NCBI GenBank assembly: GCA_964580525.1
Contig: CAZOKN010000017.1
Coordinates: 1 to 34,973, forward strand
Origin: CAZOKN01 sp964580525
GTDB lineage: Bacteria > Pseudomonadota > Alphaproteobacteria > Rickettsiales > UBA6187
DNA length: 34,973 nt
Direction: 5' to 3'
Shown: one piece after another, positions 17,152 to 24,475 of the stretch
How the letters are laid out: the number at the start of each line of letters is the position of its first letter
Position numbering within the stretch: the stretch's first letter is position 1
Program-made: the position numbers and the translations under genes
Notes under the pieces: model-generated
Told to the model about the DNA's origin: nothing
What the model saw: only the letters and a program-made list of their open reading frames with translations
The model's database searches: none

Positions 17152-18369
17152 TTGGTAGTGAAAAAGAGCAAGAATATTGCCATCATCGGAGGTGGACCAA
17201 GTGGCTTAATGGCAGCAGAGATTATTGCTGGTGCAGGTCATTTGGTTACTATCTATGATCATATGCCAAGTCTTGGACGTAAATTACTGATGGCAGGACG
17301 GGGAGGATTGAATCTTACCCATAGTGAACCAATGGAAAAATTTATCTGCCGTTATGGAGCCTCCAGTAAATGGCTTGAACCATATATAAATGCTTTCACG
17401 CCTGATGATTTACGTGCATGGTGCGAAGGGCTTGGGCAAGAAACTTTTATAGGCAGTAGCGGCAGAATTTTTCCACGGAGTATGAAAGCTGCACCCTTGC
17501 TACGTGCCTGGCTGCATAGGCTAGATAAGCTTGGAGTGACATATAAAGCAAAACATTCCTGGCAGGGATGGAATGCGGATTCTCTCCAATTTATTGATGA
17601 TAAAAAACAAATATTTCTGGTTAAGCCATATGCGACATTACTTGCACTTGGGGGAGCATCGTGGCCGCGTCTTGGTTCAAATGGCAGCTGGGTTAAAATT
17701 CTTAACGAATATGGTATTGATATTTCTCCTCTTTCACCGGCCAATTGTGGGTTTATAGCAAATTGGTCAGATTATTTTAGCAACAGATTTGCAGGACAGC
17801 CCCTTAAATCTGTGGCGCTTACCCATAATAATATTACAAACCAGGGTGAGTTGATGATTACAGCAAAAGGGCTGGAAGGTGGTGCAATATATGCAATTTC
17901 TGCAAGATTACGTGAATCTATTGCTGCAGAAAATAGTACTCTACTTAATATCGATTTACGCCCTGGGATGTCACTGGATACATTAACACAAAAGTTAAAA
18001 AATCTGCGCGGCGCCCAATCACTAAGCACCTGTTTACGCAAAGCAGGTTTCCCGCCGCAGGCAATTGGATTGTTGCGCGAAACAACAACGCCAGCAAAAG
18101 ATGCCGCAACATTAGCAGCGCAGCTTAAATGCCTGCCTGTTACATTTACTGGCACAACTGGAATTGGTAGGGCTATTTCAACTGCAGGCGGAATAAAGCA
18201 AAGTGCCTTAAATAATGATTTTATGTTAAATGCCAAACCGGGTGTATTTGCAACTGGCGAAATGTTAGATTGGGAAGCGCCTACAGGTGGTTATCTTCTG
18301 CAGGGGTGCTTTAGCACCGCAGTGGCGGTAGCACATGGCATATTGAGATTTTGTACTGATGAAGAATAA
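17152..18369 (+). CDS. BaiN/HI0933-like FAD-dependent flavoprotein (TIGR03862 type)
   Basis: An uncharacterised NAD(P)/FAD-binding oxidoreductase. The N-terminal dinucleotide-binding loop is IAIIGGGPSGLMAAEIIA, and the family signature GRKLLMAGRGGLNLTHSE follows at about residue 45. ALGGASWPRLGSNGSW lies mid-protein, and the C-terminal FAD-contact block is GVFATGEMLDWEAPTGGYLLQGCF. The 405-residue length is usual. The TTG at 17152 is taken as start because GGAG lies 10 bases upstream; GTG at 17158 is an alternative. The substrate is not known. It lies outside the island on the tRNA's 5' side and appears to be ordinary chromosomal content. Confidence 0.85.
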   Translation: MVVKKSKNIAIIGGGPSGLMAAEIIAGAGHLVTIYDHMPSLGRKLLMAGRGGLNLTHSEPMEKFICRYGASSKWLEPYINAFTPDDLRAWCEGLGQETFIGSSGRIFPRSMKAAPLLRAWLHRLDKLGVTYKAKHSWQGWNADSLQFIDDKKQIFLVKPYATLLALGGASWPRLGSNGSWVKILNEYGIDISPLSPANCGFIANWSDYFSNRFAGQPLKSVALTHNNITNQGELMITAKGLEGGAIYAISARLRESIAAENSTLLNIDLRPGMSLDTLTQKLKNLRGAQSLSTCLRKAGFPPQAIGLLRETTTPAKDAATLAAQLKCLPVTFTGTTGIGRAISTAGGIKQSALNNDFMLNAKPGVFATGEMLDWEAPTGGYLLQGCFSTAVAVAHGILRFCTDEE

Positions 18370-19073
18370 AAATTTGTCGAACGTATTTGGACTTTGAAAT
18401 GGCTGGGGTGCCAGGATTACTCTCGCCACGCTTGAGTTGCTGCGGCGGTTTGTTAACCGCCTTGTCGAACGCCGTTCGAACCTGAAAACTCAAATTATTT
18501 ATTAAAATAAATCGCGTTGTTACGCTAATGATTCATTTTAATAAATGGCTGGGGTGATGATACTCTAAAATTTTTATTTCTCTGCCCCTAATTGTGACCG
18601 TGTTTTTCAGGTTAGAAAATAGCATTTATAACATTTCTTTCTTTAATAGCAACAGACTATTAACCGTTTAAAGCAGCAGATTTATTGGGTTATCACAGAC
18701 TAAAAAAATTATATAATTACCAAATAAAAAAATATTCTCTCCAAAAGTTTCTCTCTCCGTTTATGGGAAGGAAGTGAGAATCCAACTCAAATAACCCTAG
18801 GTTCGAATTCTGTCAGGGTGCCAATCAACACTAAAAACAACCAATGGAGAATGCTTTAAATAGCTATAATAGCAGGTTTTTATAGCTAATTTATGTAGCG
18901 GAGAAATTTAATAAAATATTCAGGATTCGAACCTGGGATTCATGTGGAAAACGCGACAATGCTTCCGTGTGAAGGATTCGAACTGGAAGCTCTTCCCGAT
19001 TTAAACGTAGTATGTTCCTACCAATAATATGCCATGCATTTAATAGTGTAATTGGAGAGTTGAATTAACATAA
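18370..19073. other. Non-coding stretch with several tRNA 3'-end-like fragments
   Basis: No gene is seen. On the minus strand, 18400-18418 matches the 3' end of a tRNA-Gln (AATCCTGGCACCCCAGCCA), and part of it (14 bases with flank) recurs at 18543-18556. On the plus strand, 18800-18823 reads GGTTCGAAT…CAGGGTGCCA like another tRNA end. Minus-strand T-arm motifs occur at 18921-18935 (CAGGTTCGAATCCTG) and about 18972-18990 (CAGTTCGAATCC). A perfect hairpin GGCGGTT-tgtt-AACCGCC lies at 18444-18461. None folds into a whole tRNA. Confidence 0.5.
18397..18556. repeat. 14-base direct repeat containing the tRNA-Gln 3' end
   Basis: AAATGGCTGGGGTG occurs at 18397-18410 and again at 18543-18556. On the minus strand the core is CACCCCAGCCA, the conserved acceptor end of tRNA-Gln. 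Such short direct repeats of a tRNA 3' end are typical of attachment-site remnants. Confidence 0.5.
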
Positions 19074-19101
19074 TTGTAACAGTAAGTGTGTTTTCTATAC
19101 A
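19074..19101 (+). promoter_or_regulatory. Candidate fur promoter
   Basis: A -35-like TTGTAA (19074-19079) and a -10-like TATACA (19096-19101) are spaced by 16 bases, about 110 bases before the fur start. It is the best sigma70-like match in this upstream region, but short motifs in AT-rich DNA are weak evidence. Confidence 0.35.
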
Positions 19102-19210
19102 AGTTAGTCAAGATACTTTTATAGATTATAAAGATTGATTGCGGGGTATGAGAAGTTGATTTATTGTTGATTTTTATTCTTAATCCAAACGATAAGAAAA
19201 AATCCTAATA

Positions 19211-19636
19211 GTGTTAACTTTTGTGGAATCAAAGATAGAAAGATTGTGTGTTGAAAAAGGTCTTAAAATGACAGACCAGCGCCGTGTTATAGCTCAGATC
19301 ATTTCAGAATCTGTTGATCATCCTGACGCTGAAGAAATCTATAAACGTGCTGCACAAAAAGACAAAAACATAAGTATTGCAACAGTTTATCGTACCGTGC
19401 GCATGTTTGAAGAGGCTGGCATTATCGAAAAACATGATTTCGGTTATGGCAAAGCCCGTTATGAAGGGGCTTCAGAAGAACATCATGATCATTTAATTAA
19501 CATAAAAAATGGCAATATTATAGAATTCCATAATGAAGAAATAGAACGCCTGCAAGAGCAAATTGCCGCTAAGCTTGGTTATAAACTTATTGGACATAGA
19601 CTTGAGCTTTACGCAGTTCCGTTAGATAAGAAGTAA
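19211..19636 (+). CDS. fur: Ferric uptake regulator Fur
   Basis: Iron-responsive repressor. With Fe(II) bound, the dimer binds Fur boxes and shuts off iron-uptake genes. The 141-residue protein has the winged-helix N-terminal domain (GLKMTDQRRVIAQIISES, then ISIATVYRTVRMFEEAGII). The His-rich hinge and metal site are HDFGYGKARYEG and EEHHDHLI, and the IIEFHNEEIERLQEQIA dimerisation domain follows, then LIGHRLELYAV. No C-terminal CxxC pair is seen, as is common in alphaproteobacterial members. The start is uncertain: GTG 19211 or GTG 19223, neither with a strong ribosome site. The targets are close by: a siderophore receptor and tonB operon, both with Fur boxes. Confidence 0.93.
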   Translation: MLTFVESKIERLCVEKGLKMTDQRRVIAQIISESVDHPDAEEIYKRAAQKDKNISIATVYRTVRMFEEAGIIEKHDFGYGKARYEGASEEHHDHLINIKNGNIIEFHNEEIERLQEQIAAKLGYKLIGHRLELYAVPLDKK

Positions 19637-19697
19637 TTACCTATTTGCTATATACCCTTCTTTTCCGGAGGATCTTCTTTATCTACACCATCTCCGG

Positions 19698-19725
19698 CAT
19701 GATTGCATGTTGCCATGCAATCATG
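19698..19725. terminator. Perfect 12-base-pair hairpin between convergent genes
   Basis: CATGATTGCATG and CATGCAATCATG are exact inverse complements around a TTGC loop. The hairpin sits between fur (plus) and the siderophore receptor (minus), so it is probably a bidirectional terminator or 3'-end stabiliser. No T run follows, so the terminator reading is moderate. Confidence 0.5.
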
Positions 19726-19796
19726 ATAATACTACAGAATAGTCCTTCGGAGACCTACCCTTCAGCTATCACATACTAGCAATCATACGTTTGAGC

Positions 19797-21938
19797 TTAA
19801 AAATTTGCTGTCAGCGACAAGATAAATTTCTGAGGTGAACCTGGCTGTAAATTGTTGTTATTGTGTGCAGTCTCAATGTATTCGCGGTTTAAAATGTTCT
19901 CAACATTCAGTTGGAGGCGATAGTCCGGAGTTATGTTATAGAAAGCCGCTCCATCAAACCGAGTAAAACCTTTTAGCCTTACAGTGTTATCCACAGCTGC
20001 ATATTGGTCAGATTGGTTAATAACACCGATTGCGGCAGCCCATTTTTGCGTGAAGTCATATTTATTCCAGATAGATATTATGTTTTCTGGCACGAGTGCA
20101 ACATTTGCCCCTGCAGCTGCGGCTGTTGTCGTTTTTGTGATTTCAGCATCCTGGAATGCGTAAGCGCCAATAATCTGCCATTTTTCGGTAATTTTTCCGG
20201 TTGCACCAAGTTCAATACCACGGGTACGTGATGCGCCGGTAGGAACAAGTCTTGTCGGATCAGCAGGGTCTGTCGCGCTTGTATTGGTACGATCCAGTTG
20301 ATAAATAGCAGCCGATACGTTGAATGAAGGGTTTATATCCCACTTAGCACCAATTTCGTAGTTCTCAAGATGTTCTGGCTTTAAACCTTCAGTCTGTGCT
20401 GTCAGTGTTGAAAATTGATCGCCGGAACTAGGCAAATAGCTTACACTATAACTACTATAAACAGAAACATCCTCGCGCGGTTTTAGGACAACGCCTAAAC
20501 GCGGTGATACCAGATTATCAGTACGGCTTAAATTAGTCCCGTTACGATTATTGTGATAATCTATTTCGAAGCTGTCAAAACGCAATCCACCAGTTACTTG
20601 CAGCCATTTTGTAATATCTATCTGATCCTGGATATAGCCGGCGTAAACGCGCACATCGGTGTTACTATCAGCATCGCTTGCAGATTGGCGGTAAGTAATC
20701 GGCGCTGTGCTAATAGGATTACTTGCTGGAACCGTAACTGATGTTGTTGCGTTGTTAAAGAAAGCGGTGTTGCGGAAAGTTTCCGAATCCTGCCTTGTGA
20801 TTTCCATACCGAGTAATGCAGTATGTTTGAAGGAACCGGTTTCAAACTTTTTAGTCACATCAGTTTGATTGGTAAAATTATCGCGTTGTGTGTCTTGATT
20901 ATAGCCAACGATACTCAAGTTGCCGGCACCGTTTACTGCACTTCCAGCATAGACGTTCTGATAGAATTTAGAATTATCTGTATAGCGCGTATAGTTCCTT
21001 AGCTGCAGGTCATCCGCGAAATCATGGGTTACAATTGTATATCCTGAATTAATTGTAGCATCTGAATTGTTTTGCGTTGGATCGCCGAAGAATGTCTTTG
21101 GATCGGTGTTGAATGCATAACCATTGCGGGATGGAATACCACGGTCATTGAAACGTTCATCATTGAAGTGTTCGTAACCGGCCTCTACTTTTGTATCATC
21201 GCTTATATTAAACGTAGCCGTAGGATTAAATCCATAACGCTGAAGGTCGCCGTATTGACGGAAAGTCTCGGAGTCCTCAAACATACTGTTAAGGCGAATG
21301 GAGACTTTATCGTTTATTTTATCACCGATATCAGCCTGAACGCGTTTGTTTCCAAACGAACCGCCTGATGCCGTGATTTGGCGCACCCGTGTGCCATCAG
21401 CAGTTTTGGAAACACGGTTGATAACACCACCGCTACCGCCACGGCCAAACGCCATAGCATTAGGGCCTTTCAGCACTTCAATGCGGTCTATGTTATAAAA
21501 ATCACGGTAATATTGTACGTCGTCACGTGCTCCATCAATGAAGAAGTCAGCGCTAGTGCTGTTCCCACGAATGACGACCTGGTCACGGTTACTTTCACCT
21601 TGATGAAGCGATATGCCAGGAACATATCTAACTGCTTCGCTAATGCTTTTAATATTTTGATCTTGTATCTGGTTTTGCGTAACAACAGAAATCGATTGTG
21701 GTATATTAAGAATAGGCGTGTCTGTGCGAGTCGAGCTACGGCTAACGCCCGTCTTGTAACCATCAACAGCACCAGCGTTTGGTATTGCCGTAGCTTCAAC
21801 TGTAACTGTAGGCAATTTAGAAATTTTTTCTGAGCGAGGTTCATTTGCTTCAGTAATGGGGGCAATAAGTATAATTGCTGTAGATATCAAAAGACTGCGG
21901 CGGAATAAAATTCCTATAGATGAAAAATCATTAGACAT
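19797..21938 (-). CDS. TonB-dependent siderophore receptor (FhuE/Fiu-like)
   Basis: Outer-membrane gated barrel that imports a ferric siderophore using energy from TonB-ExbBD. ATG 21938 is preferred because GGAA lies 8 bases upstream; ATG 21950 is also possible. Domains run in order: a hydrophobic signal segment (LLISTAIILIAPITEA), a TonB box (LPTVTVEA), the plug domain (NIPQSISVVTQNQIQDQ, SISEAVRYVPGIS, IEVLKGPNAMAFGRGGSGGVIN), and a 22-strand-type barrel ending KFILSLTANF with the usual terminal Phe. The ~713-residue length fits siderophore receptors; the ligand cannot be told. Two Fur boxes lie upstream. It follows exbD on the same strand and may also be read from the tonB promoter. Confidence 0.93.
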   Translation of the reverse strand: MSNDFSSIGILFRRSLLISTAIILIAPITEANEPRSEKISKLPTVTVEATAIPNAGAVDGYKTGVSRSSTRTDTPILNIPQSISVVTQNQIQDQNIKSISEAVRYVPGISLHQGESNRDQVVIRGNSTSADFFIDGARDDVQYYRDFYNIDRIEVLKGPNAMAFGRGGSGGVINRVSKTADGTRVRQITASGGSFGNKRVQADIGDKINDKVSIRLNSMFEDSETFRQYGDLQRYGFNPTATFNISDDTKVEAGYEHFNDERFNDRGIPSRNGYAFNTDPKTFFGDPTQNNSDATINSGYTIVTHDFADDLQLRNYTRYTDNSKFYQNVYAGSAVNGAGNLSIVGYNQDTQRDNFTNQTDVTKKFETGSFKHTALLGMEITRQDSETFRNTAFFNNATTSVTVPASNPISTAPITYRQSASDADSNTDVRVYAGYIQDQIDITKWLQVTGGLRFDSFEIDYHNNRNGTNLSRTDNLVSPRLGVVLKPREDVSVYSSYSVSYLPSSGDQFSTLTAQTEGLKPEHLENYEIGAKWDINPSFNVSAAIYQLDRTNTSATDPADPTRLVPTGASRTRGIELGATGKITEKWQIIGAYAFQDAEITKTTTAAAAGANVALVPENIISIWNKYDFTQKWAAAIGVINQSDQYAAVDNTVRLKGFTRFDGAAFYNITPDYRLQLNVENILNREYIETAHNNNNLQPGSPQKFILSLTANF

Positions 21939-21963
21939 AAAAAATTCCATTTAGATCAATTTT

Positions 21964-22008
21964 AATAATAAGAATCATTATCACCTTTTAATTAAGAATC
22001 ATTCGCAT
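21964..22008 (-). promoter_or_regulatory. Two Fur boxes upstream of the siderophore receptor
   Basis: Read on the minus strand, 21982-21964 is GATAATGATTCTTATTATT and 22008-21990 is ATGCGAATGATTCTTAATT. Both resemble the Fur consensus GATAATGATAATCATTATC, the first closely. They lie 26-70 bases before the chosen start, where they would block transcription when iron is plentiful. Confidence 0.75.
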
Positions 22009-22040
22009 GTCAATTATATTTATTTATATGTGCTTAAAAT

Positions 22041-22451
22041 TTATTCTGGTTGAGTAATAAATCCTACATTGGTAAGTCCAAAACGCTGTGCTGCTGCCAG
22101 TACATGACTAACTTTACCATAAGCGACATTGGTATCTGCACGTAAGTGTATTGGTTGTTTGGAATCATTTGTGGCAGCAGATTTAAGCAGGCCATCTATT
22201 TCTTCAGGTGATACAGGCTTATCATCCCAAAAATATTGCCCACTTAAATTTATAGAAATTGTTATAGCCTTTTTATCATCAACCGTAGTTGCCGCTTCAT
22301 TTGGCAATTGTAGTTTTACAGAATTGGTTAGCATTGGCGCTGTAACCAGAAAAATTACCAATAGAACCAGCATTACGTCCACTAGTGGCGTAGTATTTAT
22401 TTCTGCAAGCGGCGCCTGCAATTCTTCTTTATCAAATCCGCCCATTGCCAT
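22041..22451 (-). CDS. exbD: Biopolymer transport protein ExbD
   Basis: Inner-membrane partner of ExbB in the proton-driven motor that energises TonB. ATG at 22451 (MAMGGFDKEE) lies one base after the exbB stop, so the genes are coupled; AGGGAC upstream may serve as ribosome site. The 136-residue protein has the short cytoplasmic head, the LAEINTTPLVDVMLVLLVIFLVTAPML membrane segment whose Asp (LVDVM) is the essential proton carrier, and a periplasmic domain (ITISINLSGQYFWDD … PIHLRADTNVAYGKVSHVLAAAQRFGLTNVGFIT). It is the last gene of tonB-exbB-exbD. Confidence 0.95.
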   Translation of the reverse strand: MAMGGFDKEELQAPLAEINTTPLVDVMLVLLVIFLVTAPMLTNSVKLQLPNEAATTVDDKKAITISINLSGQYFWDDKPVSPEEIDGLLKSAATNDSKQPIHLRADTNVAYGKVSHVLAAAQRFGLTNVGFITQPE

Positions 22452-22452
22452 A

Positions 22453-23145
22453 TTAGCGAGTCCCTTTTTTAACAAGCCTTACAGTTTCTGCTGGTTCTGT
22501 ATGCAGGCTAGATGGAGCAAGCGGAAGATAGGTCGCTAATTGTTCAGCAATATGGCGCAAATCCTGCACCATAAGACGGTTAACGCGCACGAATGCATTA
22601 TATGCAAGCACTGCTGGAATTGCCGCAAATAAACCGACTGCAGTGGCAACCAGCGCCTCTCCCATAGGACCCGCAACAACATTCAGTCCGGCATTCCCTT
22701 CAAGTGCAATTTTAGCAAGTGCTCCATAAATTCCCCACACCGTACCAAATAACCCTATAAATGGAGCCGAGCTGCCAACAGACGCTAATATTGTAAGACC
22801 TCTATCGAAACCAGCTCGTATTAAATCTAAACCCTGACATAAATGTAAAGTTAGGATTTCTTTAGCTTCAGCTTTCTCGTGGTTAAAAATAAAGCTCTTT
22901 AGCTTATTTGCTTCATCTATTAACGTTGCAACACCACCTTCACAATTACTAATAACCACATGTCGTGGCCAATCAGGGGTTTTTATATAATTTGCTTTGA
23001 ATGCAGCTAAATATTTACGTTCTTTACGCAAATTCATTGCTTTCCAGAAAATAATGTACCAACTGGCAATAGACATACCAATCAAAAGTACAAAAACTGC
23101 TATCAAGACGCCATTCCCTTGCTCAAATACTTGACTGAGATTCAT
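22453..23145 (-). CDS. exbB: Biopolymer transport protein ExbB
   Basis: Pentameric scaffold of the TonB motor (MotA/TolQ/ExbB family), in the inner membrane. The 230-residue protein has a first membrane segment at about residues 13-32 (VLIAVFVLLIGMSIASWYIIF), a cytoplasmic domain, and the paired segments with the family signature VGSSAPFIGLFGTVWGIYGALAKIA and ALVATAVGLFAAIPAVLAYNAFVR. It begins 12 bases after tonB ends and runs into exbD with almost no spacing, so the three genes form one operon. Confidence 0.95.
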   Translation of the reverse strand: MNLSQVFEQGNGVLIAVFVLLIGMSIASWYIIFWKAMNLRKERKYLAAFKANYIKTPDWPRHVVISNCEGGVATLIDEANKLKSFIFNHEKAEAKEILTLHLCQGLDLIRAGFDRGLTILASVGSSAPFIGLFGTVWGIYGALAKIALEGNAGLNVVAGPMGEALVATAVGLFAAIPAVLAYNAFVRVNRLMVQDLRHIAEQLATYLPLAPSSLHTEPAETVRLVKKGTR

Positions 23146-23157
23146 CCCTTTATTTCC

Positions 23158-23793
23158 TTAATTTAATTTAAATTCTACAGGCACCAATACTTTGGCTTCG
23201 ACTATTTCATTGCCGCGTTTTGCAGGCACAAATCGCCAACGCCTTACAGCATCCAGTGCTGCATCATCAAGCAATCTATAGCCACTTGATTTTGAAATAA
23301 TGACATCACCAGCAGTACCTTCTGTAGTTACATTAACTGCAAGTGTAACTTTACCTTGTACCCCAGATCTCCTGGCGGAATTTGGATATAAAGGTGGCGG
23401 GTTTTGTAAATATGCGGCATCAAATACTGGCTCTGTCCGTGCCGCAACTTTATCAGTTGCATCCAAAGCCTGAGGGCCTGATGTTTGTTGGGCAATAGAA
23501 GGTTTTTGCTGTGTTTTTTCTACTTCTTGTTTTTTAGTGTGTTTTTTCTCAACTTTCTTTGCGCTTTTCATGCCTTTATCTTTTAAAGGCGTGACTGGAC
23601 TTGGATCTACAGCTTTTTGCTGTTCTGGCTGATCAAGAGAGGAAGGTGCAACCATACTAACTTGCATGACCTGCTGTTTTATAACAATTGGCGAAGATGG
23701 TTGCATTGCCCATGCGGCCATTCCGGTGTGCAGCATAATTGCCGCCGCAATAGCAGCAAAATGCTCGCCAAAATATTTCCGCCATTGCAACAT
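23158..23793 (-). CDS. tonB: TonB energy transducer
   Basis: Links the ExbB-ExbD motor to the TonB box of outer-membrane receptors. The 211-residue protein has an N-terminal membrane anchor at about residues 9-30 (EHFAAIAAAIMLHTGMAAWA) with the conserved His. A Lys/Gln/Pro-rich periplasm-spanning middle (KKVEKKHTKKQEVEKTQQKP) follows, then the TonB C-terminal domain (PPLYPNSARRSGVQGKVTLAVNV, SSGYRLLDDAALDAVRRWRFVPAKRGNEIVEAKVLVPVEFKL). It leads the operon with exbB and exbD, and a near-perfect Fur box lies about 37 bases upstream. Confidence 0.95.
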   Translation of the reverse strand: MLQWRKYFGEHFAAIAAAIMLHTGMAAWAMQPSSPIVIKQQVMQVSMVAPSSLDQPEQQKAVDPSPVTPLKDKGMKSAKKVEKKHTKKQEVEKTQQKPSIAQQTSGPQALDATDKVAARTEPVFDAAYLQNPPPLYPNSARRSGVQGKVTLAVNVTTEGTAGDVIISKSSGYRLLDDAALDAVRRWRFVPAKRGNEIVEAKVLVPVEFKLN

Positions 23794-23829
23794 TGATACT
23801 TAACCTAATTAAAGCCACGACTTCCAGTT

Positions 23830-23848
23830 GATAATGATTATCATTCTA
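23830..23848. promoter_or_regulatory. Fur box upstream of tonB
   Basis: GATAATGATTATCATTCTA is an almost perfect match to the 19-base Fur consensus and is internally palindromic. It lies 37-55 bases before the tonB start, so the whole tonB-exbB-exbD operon is expected to be iron-repressed. Confidence 0.85.
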
Positions 23849-23939
23849 GAGGTGCTTATATATCTCAGGGAAGGCTCTGTCAAGCATTATTAAGAATGAG
23901 TCGCAGTATTAAGAGCCGGGTAAAGGATTATTGCATCTT

Positions 23940-23949
23940 NNNNNNNNNN
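23940..23949. other. Assembly gap (10 N) in intergenic DNA
   Basis: A placeholder run of ten N between the tonB promoter and the metal-resistance cluster. The flanks share no visible overlap. Part of the promoter of the small exported protein gene may be lost here. Confidence 0.9.
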
Positions 23950-24044
23950 TGGAAGAATAAAATACAAAATAAATACGTGAGTTAATAAACTATTAATAAA
24001 ATTCTGCTATGAATATGAGTACAAATGTTTTATAGAAGAAGACT

Positions 24045-24362
24045 ATGAAAAAACTGTCTATAATTTTTACTATTGTTGCGCTTATGCTGAATGCAATGTC
24101 AGCAAGCCATGCGTATGCGTGTAAGCAAGACAGTAATTATGGTAAACAGATTATTAAAGCCGTTGATGATGTTAATGGCAAGAGCAGTGTGGAGAAATTT
24201 AATTGCGCTCAATGTTCTTGTCACCATCACAGCAATCAGAATTTAGTTTCAAAGAATAGCGGTGCTGAATTTCTTTCTGCTTCTAAAGAATCTTATAATT
24301 GGGATGACACTTTAAATTTCTCCCAGCTAAACTTCCCCCCTTCTAAGCCTCCAAAAGCATAA
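24045..24362 (+). CDS. Small exported Cys/His-rich protein upstream of the RND genes
   Basis: A 105-residue protein with a clear signal peptide (MKKLSIIFTIVALMLNAMSASHAYA). The mature part carries CKQD early, then the cluster CAQCSCHHHS at about residues 54-63, which looks like a soft-metal site, and ends in FPPSKPPKA. Small exported proteins with similar Cys/His clusters and PPK endings often precede czcC-type genes (CzcI-like), but the exact family is not certain. GAAGAAG ahead of the ATG serves as ribosome site. Likely a periplasmic metal-binding or regulatory accessory of the efflux pump that follows. Confidence 0.6.
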   Translation: MKKLSIIFTIVALMLNAMSASHAYACKQDSNYGKQIIKAVDDVNGKSSVEKFNCAQCSCHHHSNQNLVSKNSGAEFLSASKESYNWDDTLNFSQLNFPPSKPPKA

Positions 24363-24375
24363 TATGTAGTTTGTA

Positions 24376-24399
24376 CGCAGGAGACCTATGTCTCGTGCG
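24376..24399. promoter_or_regulatory. Hairpin between the small exported protein gene and czcC-like gene
   Basis: CGCAGGAGAC and GTCTCGTGCG pair, with one mismatch, around a CTAT loop. There is no T run, so it may be an attenuator or mRNA-processing structure rather than a full terminator. About 77 bases separate it from the next start. Confidence 0.35.
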
Positions 24400-24475
24400 C
24401 GGTTAATTTGCGCCTTGTTTCTAAAAGCAAGAGTTCATTGACTGCCGCTATATATTAAATATTAAAGAGGCTATC

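Noticed and set aside
18311..18493. 60-codon minus-strand frame in the tRNA-fragment region
   Set aside because: It overlaps the end of the flavoprotein gene and has no ribosome site or protein-like sequence.
21378..21833. 151-codon plus-strand frame inside the siderophore receptor gene
   Set aside because: It is antisense to the plug domain, which matches its family strongly; the antisense product resembles nothing known.
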